Shown in pieces: positions 26,729-36,548 of a DNA stretch of 64,000 nucleotides. Within the stretch, counting starts at the first letter, position 1; each line of letters opens with the position of its first letter. The stretch comes from Gemmatimonadaceae bacterium (GTDB taxonomy: Bacteria; Gemmatimonadota; Gemmatimonadetes; Gemmatimonadales; Gemmatimonadaceae). The notes under the pieces are model-generated. The model had not been told where the DNA came from and ran no database searches. It saw only the letters and a program-made list of their open reading frames with translations. A program made the position numbers and the translations under genes. The stretch spans positions 106,782 through 170,781 of the forward strand of contig JACCRF010000034.1 in the NCBI GenBank assembly GCA_013813715.1. Direction: 5' to 3'.

Positions 26729-27762
26729 AGCACACCGCCACCTCCGTCGTCACAATCGAGCGCTACATCATCGAGCAGGAGAAGCTTCATCCCGAAGCGA
26801 CCGGAGAGCTTTCGGGAATCCTCTACGACCTCGCGCTCGCCGCCAAGATGATCGCCAACAAGGTGCGCAGCGCGGGCTTGGCCGACATCCTCGGAGCGAC
26901 GGACGACATCAATGTCCAGGGCGAGGTGCAGCAGAAGCTCGACGTGATCGCGAACGAGATAATAGTCAAAGCGGTGGACCACGGCGGCCGGCTGTGCGCG
27001 ATGGCATCTGAGGAAGAGCCGGAAATAATCCAGATTCCCGACAACTTTCGCTGTGGAAAATACTGCCTGTTGTTCGATCCGCTGGATGGTTCGTCGAACA
27101 TCGACGTCAACGTGCCAGTCGGCACGATCTTCTCCGTTGTCCGCAAGATTACCAGGGGTGCGCGCGGAGAGATGGAGGACATGCTTCAGCCGGGGCGCCG
27201 GCAGGTGGCGTCCGGTTACGTCATCTACGGCTCGAGCACGATGCTCGTTTACACCACCGGGCAGGGCGCGCACGGATTCACACTCGATCCGTCGATCGGC
27301 GAATTCCTCCTGTCCCATCCCAACATCCGGATTCCGCAGATGGGTCGATACCTGTCGGTGAACGATTCGTACGAAAGGCTCTGGGACGACAACGTGCGCG
27401 GCCTGATGCGCCGTTACCGCGGCCTCGACGGCGAACGTACTCCGATGAGCGTTCGGTACGTCGGGTCTCTCGTCGCCGATTTTCATCGCAATCTCCTGGG
27501 AGGCGGATTGTTCGCTTATCCCGCCAACAAGAAGAGTCCGAAAGGCAAGCTCCGACTGCTGTATGAGGCGAATCCGCTCGCTTTCATCGTCGAGCAAGCC
27601 GGGGGTGCGGCCACCAACGGCGGGAAACGGATTCTCGACATCGAGCCGGCCGACCTTCACCAGCGAACGCCGCTTTATATCGGCAGCAAGCTGGATGTCG
27701 AAATGGCCACTTCCATGCTGGCCAACCCCGTGCCCGAAGAGCAGCCGCTAGCGGCCAGATGA
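26722..27762 (+). CDS. fbp: class I fructose-1,6-bisphosphatase
   Basis: Hydrolyses fructose-1,6-bisphosphate to fructose-6-phosphate in gluconeogenesis. The chosen start is ATG 26722, giving [16 protein letters not shown] and 346 residues, the normal size. A longer frame upstream overlaps the HExxH gene and is unconserved. GAGG lies upstream at suitable spacing. The metal-binding signature [13 protein letters not shown] (about 118-130) and the late [16 protein letters not shown] stretch are typical of FBPase class I. The stop overlaps the mutase gene by four bases (ATGA). Confidence 0.96.
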   Translation: MVKHTATSVVTIERYIIEQEKLHPEATGELSGILYDLALAAKMIANKVRSAGLADILGATDDINVQGEVQQKLDVIANEIIVKAVDHGGRLCAMASEEEPEIIQIPDNFRCGKYCLLFDPLDGSSNIDVNVPVGTIFSVVRKITRGARGEMEDMLQPGRRQVASGYVIYGSSTMLVYTTGQGAHGFTLDPSIGEFLLSHPNIRIPQMGRYLSVNDSYERLWDDNVRGLMRRYRGLDGERTPMSVRYVGSLVADFHRNLLGGGLFAYPANKKSPKGKLRLLYEANPLAFIVEQAGGAATNGGKRILDIEPADLHQRTPLYIGSKLDVEMATSMLANPVPEEQPLAAR

Positions 27763-29372
27763 GCTCAACCGGCGGTGACGCCGCCGAAAAGCTTTCGCCG
27801 TCGGGCATACCGATAAAAGTGTCCTCCGGCCCGGCCGACGCGGGCTTCGATTACGCAACGGATCTCAACGAGCCGGGCGGTTTCCCGTTTACCCGTGGGG
27901 TTCAACCCACCATGTACCGCGGCCGTCTGTGGACGATGCGCCAGTATGCCGGATTCGGCACCGCACGTGAGACAAACGAACGCTTTCTTCACCTGCTCGC
28001 TGCAGGGCAGACGGGCCTCTCGGTGGCGTTCGATCTTCCGACGCAAATGGGTCTCGACTCCGATTCCCCCCGCGCGCGGGGCGAAGTCGGCCGGGCCGGG
28101 GTGGCGATCGACACCGTCGAAGACATGCACCTGCTGCTCGACGGGATTCCTCTTGACACCGTTTCGACGTCGATGACGATCAACGCGACCGCGTCAACGC
28201 TGCTCGCGATGTACATCGTCGTCGCAGAGGAGCGGGGCGTTGAGCGAAGCGCGCTCAGCGGCACGATCCAGAACGACATACTCAAGGAATACATCGCGCG
28301 CGGCACGTACATATATCCTCCCGAGCCGAGCCTCCGCCTCATCTCCGAGGTGTTCCGTTTCTGCGCTGCCGAGCTGCCGAGCTGGAATCCGATCTCGATC
28401 TCCGGCTATCACATCCGGGAAGCGGGGGCGACGGCGGTTCAGGAACTGGCATTCACACTTGCGAACACGATCGAGTATGTGCGGCGCGCCATCGCCGCCG
28501 GGCTTGAGGTGGACAGCTTTGCGCCGCGACTCTCGTTTTTTTTCGCGGCGCACAACGATCTGTTCGAGGAAGCGGCCAAGTTCCGCGCCGCTCGCCGGAT
28601 GTACGCGCGGATAATGCGCGACAGGTTCGGTGCCTCCGACGCGAGCTGCCGGATGAGGTTTCACACCCAGACGGGCGGCGTCACGCTCACCGCTCAGCAG
28701 CCGCTCAACAACGTCGTTCGCGTGACAGTGCAGGCGCTCGCCGCCACCCTCGGGGGCACGCAGTCGCTCCACACCAATGGCTACGACGAAGCGCTCGCGC
28801 TCCCGACGGCCGATGCGGCGACGCTCGCCCTCAGAACGCAGCAGATCATCGCCCACGAGTCGGGAGTGGCGAGCACGGTTGATCCACTCGCGGGCAGCTA
28901 TTATGTGGAGAGCCTGACGAGTGAGCTCGAGCGCCGCGCGAGCGATCTCATCGCCAAATCCGATGCATTGGGGGGATCGGAGAATGCGATAGCTGCCGGC
29001 TTCTTTCAGGATGAGATCGCTCGCAGCGCGTATGAGCATCAGCTTCGGGTGGAGAGCGGCGAGACCGTGGTGGTGGGAGTGAACCGGTACGATGACGGAT
29101 CGACACCTCTCGCCTTGTCCGCACCCGACTACTCACGGCTCGAGAATGAGCAGGGACGTTCACTCGACCTGGTAAAGTCGGGCAGAGACAGCGGAGCGGT
29201 GGAACAGGCGCTCTCTGCGCTGGGCGGTGGCGCTGCCGCGACGCTCGCCGGGGGGTCTCAAGCTCAGCATCTGCTGCCGTTGATCATCGATGCGGTGCGC
29301 GTGAGGGCGACCGTGGGGGAAATTTCTTCCGTCCTCGAGACTCATTGGCACCGCTATGCTCCCGGGGGCTAG
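27759..29372 (+). CDS. methylmalonyl-CoA mutase-type catalytic subunit, without a B12-binding domain
   Basis: An adenosylcobalamin-dependent acyl-CoA mutase large subunit of 537 residues. This is the TIM-barrel acyl-CoA domain only. The C-terminal cobalamin-binding domain (with DxHxxG) of full-length enzymes is absent and must come from another gene. TMRQYAGFG contains Tyr63 and [15 protein letters not shown] contains Arg181. These align with Tyr89 and Arg207, which in the Propionibacterium enzyme bind the substrate carboxylate. This favours methylmalonyl-CoA over isobutyryl-CoA. The CoA-site RFHTQTGG is present. It is coupled to fbp, suggesting propionate or odd-chain carbon feeding gluconeogenesis. 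Confidence 0.9.
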   Translation: MSSTGGDAAEKLSPSGIPIKVSSGPADAGFDYATDLNEPGGFPFTRGVQPTMYRGRLWTMRQYAGFGTARETNERFLHLLAAGQTGLSVAFDLPTQMGLDSDSPRARGEVGRAGVAIDTVEDMHLLLDGIPLDTVSTSMTINATASTLLAMYIVVAEERGVERSALSGTIQNDILKEYIARGTYIYPPEPSLRLISEVFRFCAAELPSWNPISISGYHIREAGATAVQELAFTLANTIEYVRRAIAAGLEVDSFAPRLSFFFAAHNDLFEEAAKFRAARRMYARIMRDRFGASDASCRMRFHTQTGGVTLTAQQPLNNVVRVTVQALAATLGGTQSLHTNGYDEALALPTADAATLALRTQQIIAHESGVASTVDPLAGSYYVESLTSELERRASDLIAKSDALGGSENAIAAGFFQDEIARSAYEHQLRVESGETVVVGVNRYDDGSTPLALSAPDYSRLENEQGRSLDLVKSGRDSGAVEQALSALGGGAAATLAGGSQAQHLLPLIIDAVRVRATVGEISSVLETHWHRYAPGG

Positions 29373-29476
29373 TCGGTCATTTCGCACGCCATAGTGTGGG
29401 TTTAACGTGCCGTTCGCGGCTACCCTTGTTAACTTTGATGGCTCGCCCCGGAAGCATCCAACGCCCGCAGAAAGAA

Positions 29477-29968
29477 ATGCCGCTGTACGAGTACCGTTGT
29501 CCCGTAGGTCATGATTTCGAGAAGTTCTATCGCTCCATCGGTTCGGCCGCATTGGAAGAGAAATGCCCCGAGTGCGGGGCAATCGCCGAGCGCATGATGT
29601 CGGCGGCCGGGCTGCATTTCAAGGGTTCGGGATTCTACATCACCGACTACGGCAAGGACGGTAAGAAAGCCGAGAGAGCGGAGGCAGCGGCGGCGACGGC
29701 CGCGGCGGCGAAGGCGAGCGAAGGCGCCTCAGACAAAAGCAGCGACAAAAGCAGCGACAAAAGCAGCGACAAGAGCGGTGACAAGGGCGACAAGAGCAGC
29801 GAGGCCCCGAGCAAATCGGGCACCTCCGACGGCGAAACGAAACGCGTCGATGTCAAGACTCCCGCGGCAACCCTTCCAGCGACTGCATCGAGCGGGTCGA
29901 GCAGTTCCGACAAAGGGAGCCCGAGCGCACCGTCAAAACGGGCTGTCTCCTCGAAGAAATCGGAATGA
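29477..29968 (+). CDS. FmdB-family zinc-ribbon protein with low-complexity tail
   Basis: Unknown function, though the family is widespread. The start is ATG 29477 (MPLYEYRCPVGHDFEKFY), giving 163 residues. The longer frame upstream is unconserved. The N-terminal ribbon has C-P-V-G-H in place of the usual CxxC, then KCPECG. One zinc cysteine is therefore replaced, perhaps by His. From about residue 60 the protein is a disordered Ala/Lys/Glu then Ser/Asp/Lys tail, including a tandem SDKS repeat. It overlaps argS by four bases. Confidence 0.8.
   Translation: MPLYEYRCPVGHDFEKFYRSIGSAALEEKCPECGAIAERMMSAAGLHFKGSGFYITDYGKDGKKAERAEAAAATAAAAKASEGASDKSSDKSSDKSSDKSGDKGDKSSEAPSKSGTSDGETKRVDVKTPAATLPATASSGSSSSDKGSPSAPSKRAVSSKKSE
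29732..29800 (+). repeat. 12-bp tandem repeat inside the FmdB-like gene
   Basis: GACAAAAGCAGC occurs three times perfectly (29732-29767), followed by degenerate units to 29800. In protein it reads as DKSS repeats in the disordered tail. Twelve-base units keep frame, so copy number can vary without breaking the gene. Confidence 0.85.
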
Positions 29969-31623
29969 CCGCTGCGGATCGAATTCGTGCGGAGCTCGCC
30001 CAGGCCGCGCGGGATATTGGTGCGGACCCGTTGGTCGAGCCGATCATCGAGCGGCCTCGGGATACCTCGCTGGGCGACTGGACGACGAACCTCGCAATGA
30101 CTCTCGCTCGTCCACTCCGCAAGCGCCCCGCGGAGATCGCGGGGCTCCTCCGCGACCGGATGAGCCTCGCTGATGCGGGTGTCGAGCGGGTAGACATCGC
30201 CGGCCCGGGCTTCATGAACTTCTGGCTCGACCCCTCGCTCATCGCTGAAGCCGTGCGCGATATCGTCGGGCAAAACGAAACCTTCGGACGTTCGGATGCC
30301 GGAAGGGGCGAGCTCGTCAACGTCGAGTTCGTCTCGGCGAACCCCACTGGCCCCCTACACGTAGGACACGGCCGGCAGGCCGCGCTGGGCGACGCTATCT
30401 CGACACTCCTCGAATGGACGGGATGGACAGTCTCGCGCGAATTCTACTACAACGACGCTGGGGCGCAGATCGAAAACCTGGCGGCGAGCGTCAAGGCGTC
30501 CATTGCCGCATTGTCGGGTGGATCCGCCGAGATCCCCGAAGGCGGCTATCACGGCGAGTACATCCGCGAAATTGCGGAGAAGTTCGAGAAACTCGGCAAA
30601 GACGCTGACACGCGCAGAGGCGGAAGAAATGCCGACTCGGACGCCATCCGCGATTTCGCGGTTGCCGAGCTGCGAAGCGAGCAGGATCTTGATCTCCAGG
30701 CGTTCGGTGTGAGCTTCGACACGTACTTCCTGGAGTCATCCCTCTATGGCGATGGGAAAGTGGAGGAGACGGCCGATGCCCTGACGGCCGCCGGGATGAC
30801 CTACGAACTGGACGGTGCCCTGTGGCTGCGCACCAGCTCCTTCGGCGACGACAAGGACCGCGTGATGCGGAAGCGTGATGGGACGTACACGTATTTTCTA
30901 CCCGACGTCGCCTACCACGTCACGAAGTGGCAGCGCGGCTTTCACCGGGCCATCGACGTCCAGGGCGCCGACCACCATAGCACCGTGACACGCGTGCGGG
31001 CGGGCCTTCAGGCACTCGGCATAGGCATCACGCCGGATTACCCGGAGTACGTCCTGCACCAGATGGTCACCGTCATGAAGAGCGGCGAAGAGGTCAGGAT
31101 CTCCAAGCGTGCGGGCAGCTACGTCACGGTTCGCGACCTGGTCAACGAGGTCGGGCGCGACGCGGTTCGTTTCTTCTTCCTGATGCGAAAAAGCGATTCG
31201 CAGCTGGTTTTCGACGTCGACGTCGCCCTCAAGCAGTCAGAGGAGAATCCAGTGTACTATGTGCAGATGGCGCATGCGCGCATGTGCGGCATCTTCCGCG
31301 TGGGCGAGATCGACCGCGAGACGTTCTCAACGGATGGAATCGATCTCGGCGTGCTGCGCGAGCCTGAGGAGCAGGAGCTGATCAAGGCGCTGGCGGATTT
31401 TCCCCAGGCAGTCGACGGCGCGGCGGCTGCGCTGGAGCCGCACCGCATCGCCACCTATCTGTCCGAGACAGCGAGGCTCGCCCATCTGTGGTATCACAAG
31501 CACCACGTGCTCGGCCAGGCGGAAGACATCGTGCGCGCACGGCTGGCACTGGCGCGCGCGGCTCAGATCGTTATCCGCAATGGTCTCCGCATCCTCGGAA
31601 TCGGCGCTCCAGAGCGGATGTAG
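29965..31623 (+). CDS. argS: arginyl-tRNA synthetase
   Basis: This class Ia synthetase charges tRNA-Arg. The 552-residue protein has the N-terminal Add-1 domain (about 1-105), the HIGH-type motif NPTGPLHVGHGRQ and a KMSKS-type ISKRAG loop. The C-terminal DALR anticodon domain includes YVQMAHARM and HRIATYLSETARLAHLWYHKH. The start overlaps the fmdB-like stop (ATGA). A PfkB-type gene follows 28 bases downstream. Confidence 0.97.
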   Translation: MTAADRIRAELAQAARDIGADPLVEPIIERPRDTSLGDWTTNLAMTLARPLRKRPAEIAGLLRDRMSLADAGVERVDIAGPGFMNFWLDPSLIAEAVRDIVGQNETFGRSDAGRGELVNVEFVSANPTGPLHVGHGRQAALGDAISTLLEWTGWTVSREFYYNDAGAQIENLAASVKASIAALSGGSAEIPEGGYHGEYIREIAEKFEKLGKDADTRRGGRNADSDAIRDFAVAELRSEQDLDLQAFGVSFDTYFLESSLYGDGKVEETADALTAAGMTYELDGALWLRTSSFGDDKDRVMRKRDGTYTYFLPDVAYHVTKWQRGFHRAIDVQGADHHSTVTRVRAGLQALGIGITPDYPEYVLHQMVTVMKSGEEVRISKRAGSYVTVRDLVNEVGRDAVRFFFLMRKSDSQLVFDVDVALKQSEENPVYYVQMAHARMCGIFRVGEIDRETFSTDGIDLGVLREPEEQELIKALADFPQAVDGAAAALEPHRIATYLSETARLAHLWYHKHHVLGQAEDIVRARLALARAAQIVIRNGLRILGIGAPERM

Positions 31624-31651
31624 CGGCGGCAATCAACTTCAATCCCCACAC

Positions 31652-32569
31652 ATGTCCGTTCTAGTCGTTGGCTCGGTCGCGCTCGATTCCGTCGAAACAC
31701 CCTTCGGCAAGGCCGATGACGTGCTCGGCGGTTCCGCAACTTTTTTCTCCGCCGCAGCAAGCATTCTAACGCCAGTGCAGCTGGTCGGTGTCATCGGAAG
31801 CGACTACCCCGTCGAAAGGCTTCAGCCGCTGGTTGACCGCGGCGTCGACCTCGCCGGACTGGAGCACGCTGACGGCCCTTCGTTCAGGTGGCGGGGCCGC
31901 TATGGCCACGATCTCAACGCGGCTGAAACCCTTGAGACCCACCTCGGCGTCTTCTCGCGGTTCAGCCCGAAGATTCCCGACCAGTTCCGGAGTGCGCCGT
32001 TCGTCTTCCTCGGAAACATTGATCCGCGGCTTCAGCTCGATGTGCTGAAGCAGGTCGAACGGCCCAGGCTCGTTGCCTGCGACACGATGAATTTCTGGAT
32101 CCAGAGCCGCCGGCCGGACATCATCGAGCTTCTGAAACATGTCGACATGGTTACCCTGAACGATGGGGAGGCGCGGCAGCTCACCGAGAAGGTCAACCTG
32201 GTGCAGGCCGCGAAATGGATCATGGACTGCGGCCCGAAGCACGTGATCATCAAGAAGGGTGAGCACGGCGCATTCATGTTCAACAGGGACAGCGTGTTCT
32301 TCGGGCCCGCGTTTCCGCTTGAAAACGTGTTCGATCCTACCGGGGCCGGGGATTCCTTCGCGGGCGGATTCATTGGCTACCTGGCGCGCACCGGCGATCT
32401 GAGTGAGGCCAACATGAGACGCGCGGTGATGTACGGTTCGGCAATGGGCTCGTTCGCGGTCGAGGAGTTCTCCACCGCGCGTCTCATGTCATTGACCCGC
32501 GCCGAGCTCGACGCGCGGGTGCGCGACCTCCGTCAACTGGTGACGTTCGAGGAGGAGCTCTCAACTTGA
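31652..32569 (+). CDS. PfkB-family sugar/nucleoside kinase
   Basis: A ribokinase-fold kinase of 305 residues from ATG 31652 (MSVLVVGSVALDSVETPFG). A longer frame starting inside argS is unconserved. The N-terminal GGSATFFSAAAS motif and the C-terminal anion-hole/catalytic motif DPTGAGDSFAGGFIGYLA are intact, so it should be active. The substrate cannot be read from sequence. Candidates include adenosine, ribose or another sugar. It overlaps purM by four bases (TTGA), which makes a purine- or ribose-related substrate plausible but not proven. Confidence 0.85.
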   Translation: MSVLVVGSVALDSVETPFGKADDVLGGSATFFSAAASILTPVQLVGVIGSDYPVERLQPLVDRGVDLAGLEHADGPSFRWRGRYGHDLNAAETLETHLGVFSRFSPKIPDQFRSAPFVFLGNIDPRLQLDVLKQVERPRLVACDTMNFWIQSRRPDIIELLKHVDMVTLNDGEARQLTEKVNLVQAAKWIMDCGPKHVIIKKGEHGAFMFNRDSVFFGPAFPLENVFDPTGAGDSFAGGFIGYLARTGDLSEANMRRAVMYGSAMGSFAVEEFSTARLMSLTRAELDARVRDLRQLVTFEEELST

Positions 32570-33594
32570 CACATGGCGCGCTCCATTACCGGAGTGCGGG
32601 CGTGAACCTCGCCGCGTCGGCCGACGCGAAGTCACGCATATCGCAGCTCGTCGGCACGACTCAGCGAGAGGGAGTGCTCGGTGCGTTCGGCGGCTTCGGC
32701 GGCATGTTCCGGATGCCTCGTGGCATGAAGTCGCCGGTGCTGGTCTCGAGCGCCGATGGCGTCGGGACCAAGATCAAGGTCGCGATCGAGAGTGGAAGAA
32801 ACGGCACTATCGGACACGACCTTGTGAATCACTGCGTGAACGACATCCTCGTGCAGGGGGCGTCACCGCTGTTCTTCCTCGACTATCTGGCGTTCGGTGC
32901 GCTCGAGCCCGCAGTGGTGGAAGCGGTTGTGAGCGGAATCGCCGCCGGTTGCCGCGAAAACGGATGCTCGCTTGTCGGTGGTGAAACCGCGGAAATGCCG
33001 GGGCTCTACGCGCCGCCCGACTATGATCTTGCGGGCTTCATCGTCGGATGCGTCGAAGAGGATCGCATACTCGGCCCGGCGCGCGTGCGGGACGGCGACG
33101 TCCTCGTGGGTCTTGAAAGCTCGGGACTTCACACCAACGGGTACTCGCTCGCGCGAAAGATCGTCAACGAGCGCATGAATCTCGGGCACGATGAACCGTT
33201 TCCCGGCATGGATGCGTCAGTGGCCGATGTGCTGCTCACCGTGCACAGGTCGTATCTGCGTGCGCTGCTGCCCGTCCTCGACCGAATCCATGCGATGGCT
33301 CACATCACCGGGGGCGGGCTTCCCGGAAACCTCGGCCGGGTGCTTCCCCCCGGGCTCGTCGCCGCTGTGAACGCTGCGACGTGGGAGGTACCGGCCGTTT
33401 TCGCGGCGCTCGCCGACGCGGGTGAAATCGGCCGCGAAGAGATGTTCCGCGTCTTCAACATGGGCGTCGGCATGGTCGTGATCGCCAGCGCGACGGATGC
33501 GAACGCGATAATTCAAAGCGCCCGCGTCGATGGAATCGTGGGATGGAAGCTGGGAGAAGTGCAACCGGGGAAAGGCAGTGTTGTCATCTCCTGA
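32566..33594 (+). CDS. purM: phosphoribosylformylglycinamidine cyclo-ligase (AIR synthetase)
   Basis: Forms the imidazole ring of purines from FGAM with ATP. The 342-residue protein shows YRSAGVNLAA at the N-terminus, VSSADGVGTKIKVA, HDLVNHCVNDILVQGA and the C-terminal AHITGGGLPGNLGRVLP, all typical of PurM. The start is TTG in the stop of the kinase gene. Its neighbours downstream make riboflavin, which draws on GTP from purine synthesis, a sensible metabolic grouping. Confidence 0.96.
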   Translation: MTHGALHYRSAGVNLAASADAKSRISQLVGTTQREGVLGAFGGFGGMFRMPRGMKSPVLVSSADGVGTKIKVAIESGRNGTIGHDLVNHCVNDILVQGASPLFFLDYLAFGALEPAVVEAVVSGIAAGCRENGCSLVGGETAEMPGLYAPPDYDLAGFIVGCVEEDRILGPARVRDGDVLVGLESSGLHTNGYSLARKIVNERMNLGHDEPFPGMDASVADVLLTVHRSYLRALLPVLDRIHAMAHITGGGLPGNLGRVLPPGLVAAVNAATWEVPAVFAALADAGEIGREEMFRVFNMGVGMVVIASATDANAIIQSARVDGIVGWKLGEVQPGKGSVVIS

Positions 33595-34714
33595 TTCCGA
33601 CGAGCCGGACGTTCTCGACGAGGAAACGGTCGCTGAGATTGATGCCTCGCGCATGGCTTCGGTTGTCGACCTGGCGAGCAGAGGGTGGGGTCGGACGGCT
33701 CCGAACCCGATGGTCGGGTCGGAGATTTTCGCGGGCGACGAAATGGTTGGAAGCGGCTACCATCGAGAGGCAGGCGGGCGGCACGCAGAAATAGTTGCCC
33801 TGAATGAAGCTGGAGTGCAGGCTGCCGGCGCTACGATGTACGTCAGCCTCGAACCGTGCAACCATCACGGTCGCACGCCGCCCTGCACCGACGCCATCAT
33901 CGCCGCCGGCATCTCGCGCGTGGTCGCCGCGACACGCGATCCGAATCCCGCCGCTGGCGGAGGAGCCGAGCGTTTGCGCGCCGCCGGGATCGCCGTCGAG
34001 TTCGGATGCGGTGAGGTCGAAGCCCGCGAGCTCAATGCGCCGTTCTTCAATTCGTTCGAATCCGACAGGCCCTGGGTGACGCTCAAGCTCGCCCTTTCAC
34101 TCGACGGCGCGATTGCGGGCGCGGAAAGAAAGCGCGAGTGGCTCACGGGTCCCCCGGCGAGGCGGTACGTGCAGTACATGCGCGCCGGAACCGACGCGAT
34201 AGCGGTGGGAATCGAAACCGCTATCGCTGACGACCCAGAGCTCACGGCAAAGGGGACTGATCAGAATCCGGTTCCAAGAGTTCCGCCGGTACGAATCGTG
34301 TTCGACACGAGCGCGCGGCTCTCGTCGCAAAGCCGCCTCGTGCAAACGGCGCGCGACATTCCTACACTGCTAGTAACGGCCGCGACGACGAAAATGCCAG
34401 CCGGACTGGCAAGCGCCGGTGTCGAGGCACTCCCCGCGAAGGATATCGGCGACGCCCTGCGCAAACTGAGGCTTCGCGGAATCACTTCGCTCCTCGTCGA
34501 GGGCGGCGCCGGGCTCGCCGCTGCATTTCTCGCAGGTGACTTCGTTGACCGTCTCGTAATCTTCCAGGCACCCCTGATACTCGGCCAAGGCGCGCTCGGC
34601 GCCTTCTCCGGAATCGCTTCCCAAACGGTTGAGCGAGCGCCGCGTTTTCGCGTCATCCGGTCGCACCAGTTGGTAGACGACATCATGACGATCTACGCCA
34701 TGGGCCGCGTTTAG
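33578..34714 (+). CDS. ribD: RibD, bifunctional riboflavin deaminase-reductase
   Basis: Carries out pyrimidine deamination and side-chain reduction in riboflavin synthesis. The proposed start is GTG 33578, overlapping purM and preceded by GGGGAAAGG. TTG at 33581 is the alternative. This gives 378 residues. The deaminase domain has the zinc set H69-A-E71 with C94 and C103 (EPCNHHGRTPPC). The reductase domain starts near WVTLKLALSLDGAIAG. The stop is immediately followed by the ribE ATG. Confidence 0.95.
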   Translation: MLSSPDSDEPDVLDEETVAEIDASRMASVVDLASRGWGRTAPNPMVGSEIFAGDEMVGSGYHREAGGRHAEIVALNEAGVQAAGATMYVSLEPCNHHGRTPPCTDAIIAAGISRVVAATRDPNPAAGGGAERLRAAGIAVEFGCGEVEARELNAPFFNSFESDRPWVTLKLALSLDGAIAGAERKREWLTGPPARRYVQYMRAGTDAIAVGIETAIADDPELTAKGTDQNPVPRVPPVRIVFDTSARLSSQSRLVQTARDIPTLLVTAATTKMPAGLASAGVEALPAKDIGDALRKLRLRGITSLLVEGGAGLAAAFLAGDFVDRLVIFQAPLILGQGALGAFSGIASQTVERAPRFRVIRSHQLVDDIMTIYAMGRV

Positions 34715-35308
34715 ATGTTCACTGGACTCGTGGACGACGTTGGCACGGTGACCTCCGTGAGCGAATCCGACGCCGGCCTCGAGCTGCGGCTGTCCTGTGG
34801 CTATGCTGACCTTCAGCCCGGGGAGAGTATCGCCTTGAACGGCGCGTGCCTCACCGTCCGCGAATGCGGCGACGGCTGGTTCACGGTCGCCGCCGTGATC
34901 ACCACCCTCGGCCGCACCACGGTCGCCGAATGGAAGTCCGGCCGTCGCGTCAACCTCGAGCGTGCGATGCGGGCGGATGGGCGCCTCGGAGGTCACATCG
35001 TGCAGGGTCACGTCGACGGCGTGGGCATCGTGGACGACGTGGAGCGAGCCGGCGATGCCCTGCTGTTGAATCTGGCGCTTCCCCCAGGCCTCGCGGAAAC
35101 GGTAGTTCCCCACGGTTCGGTCACCATCGATGGAGTCAGCCTTACGGTAAACGACATCCGCGGCGACAGGTTGCAACTGTCCCTCATCGACTACACCTTG
35201 CATCATACGACGTTGGGTGGTCTCGGCGCGGGAAGCCGAGTCCATGTCGAGACGGATGTTATCGGAAAGTACGTGAGGCGCATTATCGCGCCCCACTTGA
35301 ACCAGTAG
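34715..35308 (+). CDS. ribE: riboflavin synthase alpha chain
   Basis: Dismutates two 6,7-dimethyl-8-ribityllumazine molecules into riboflavin. The 197-residue protein has the expected pair of homologous lumazine-binding domains (about 1-97 and 98-197). It starts MFTGLVDDVGTV, with LNGACLTV in the first repeat and IDGVSLTVN in the second. Zero bases separate it from ribD. A 34-base gap precedes ribBA. Confidence 0.97.
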   Translation: MFTGLVDDVGTVTSVSESDAGLELRLSCGYADLQPGESIALNGACLTVRECGDGWFTVAAVITTLGRTTVAEWKSGRRVNLERAMRADGRLGGHIVQGHVDGVGIVDDVERAGDALLLNLALPPGLAETVVPHGSVTIDGVSLTVNDIRGDRLQLSLIDYTLHHTTLGGLGAGSRVHVETDVIGKYVRRIIAPHLNQ

Positions 35309-35342
35309 GCCGCGCGAGGCGCGAGCGGAAAGGGCGAAAAAA

Positions 35343-36548
35343 ATGCAATTCGGAACCGTCGAACAGGCGATCGCCGACATCAAGGCAGGGAAGCTGATTC
35401 TCGTCGCGGACGACGAGGACCGCGAGAACGAGGGCGACCTCATCTGCGCTGCGCAGCTCGTTACACCCGAGCTCATCAACTTCATGATCAGAAAGGCCGG
35501 CGGCTGGATCTGCCTTGCGCTCACGGGCGAGCGAGCCGACCAGCTCCGCCTGCCGCAGCAGAGCGAGCAGAATACGGAGGAACAGCGGACGGCGTTCACC
35601 GTGAGTATCGATGCCGCTCCGCGTTTTGGCGTAACCACGGGGGTGAGCGCTCAGGATCGCGCGAAGACGATACAGGTGGCGGTCGACCCGGCGACAGTGC
35701 CAGCCGATCTTCGCAGACCCGGCCACATTCCTCCGCTGCGTGCTCGGGATGGTGGCGTGCTTCAGCGGGTCGGACACACCGAAGCTGCGATCGACCTCGC
35801 GCGCCTCGCGGGACTCTATCCCGCCGGCGTGGTGTGCGAAGTTCTCAACGAAGATGGAACGACCTCCCGCCGGCCCCAGCTCGAGAAATTCGCAGCCGAG
35901 CACGGTCTCACGTTCATCTCTGTCGCCCAGCTCGTCGCGCACCGCCTCAAGGCGGAGCGGCTGGTTCATCGGGTCGCTGAGGCGAGGCTTCCCACCGAGT
36001 TCGGAGTCTGGCGCGTGATCGGCTACCGCAATGACGTCGACGACCATGAACACATTGCGCTGGTGTTAGGGGATGTTTCGGGCGAGGAGAGCGTGCTGGT
36101 GAGGATGCACTCCAAGTGCCTCACTGGGGATGTCTTTCATTCGCTCCGATGTGATTGCGGCTGGCAATTGCACACCGCGATGCAGATGATCTCGAAGGAA
36201 GGCCGTGGAGTGATCGTCTACCTCGATCAGGAGGGTCGGGGCATTGGCCTCCTCAACAAACTCAAGGCCTACGAGATCCAGGACACCGGCGTTGACACCG
36301 TCGACGCGAACGAGCAGCTCGGCTTCAAGCCTGATCTCCGCAACTACGGTATCGGCGCGCAGATCCTGCTCGACCTGGGACTGGCGAAGATTCGTCCCCT
36401 CACCAACAATCCGCGAAAGCTCATCGGCTTGGAGGGGTACGGCCTCCATGTCGAGGACCGAGTGGCGATCGTTCCCACGGCGACCGACGAAAACTCGGAC
36501 TACCTGGACGCCAAGCGCGACAAGCTGGGCCACCTTCTCGCGTCCTGA
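35343..36548 (+). CDS. ribBA: RibBA, DHBP synthase / GTP cyclohydrolase II
   Basis: The bifunctional entry enzyme of riboflavin synthesis, 401 residues. The N-terminal half (1-200) makes 3,4-dihydroxy-2-butanone-4-phosphate. It has DDEDRENEGD and GHTEAAIDLARLAGL. The C-terminal half opens GTP and carries three zinc cysteines in KCLTGDVFHSLRCDCG and the YLDQEGRGIGL loop. That loop reads YLRQEGRGIGL in E. coli RibA, so the third position differs. The gene is followed directly by ribH at the stop codon. Confidence 0.96.
   Translation: MQFGTVEQAIADIKAGKLILVADDEDRENEGDLICAAQLVTPELINFMIRKAGGWICLALTGERADQLRLPQQSEQNTEEQRTAFTVSIDAAPRFGVTTGVSAQDRAKTIQVAVDPATVPADLRRPGHIPPLRARDGGVLQRVGHTEAAIDLARLAGLYPAGVVCEVLNEDGTTSRRPQLEKFAAEHGLTFISVAQLVAHRLKAERLVHRVAEARLPTEFGVWRVIGYRNDVDDHEHIALVLGDVSGEESVLVRMHSKCLTGDVFHSLRCDCGWQLHTAMQMISKEGRGVIVYLDQEGRGIGLLNKLKAYEIQDTGVDTVDANEQLGFKPDLRNYGIGAQILLDLGLAKIRPLTNNPRKLIGLEGYGLHVEDRVAIVPTATDENSDYLDAKRDKLGHLLAS

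Noticed and set aside
29732..29800. CRISPR-like repeat
   Set aside because: Units are only 12 bases, contiguous and coding. No spacers are present.
33500..35342. FMN riboswitch for the riboflavin genes
   Set aside because: The ribD start overlaps purM and the 34-base gap before ribBA is too short. No RFN-like core is seen.
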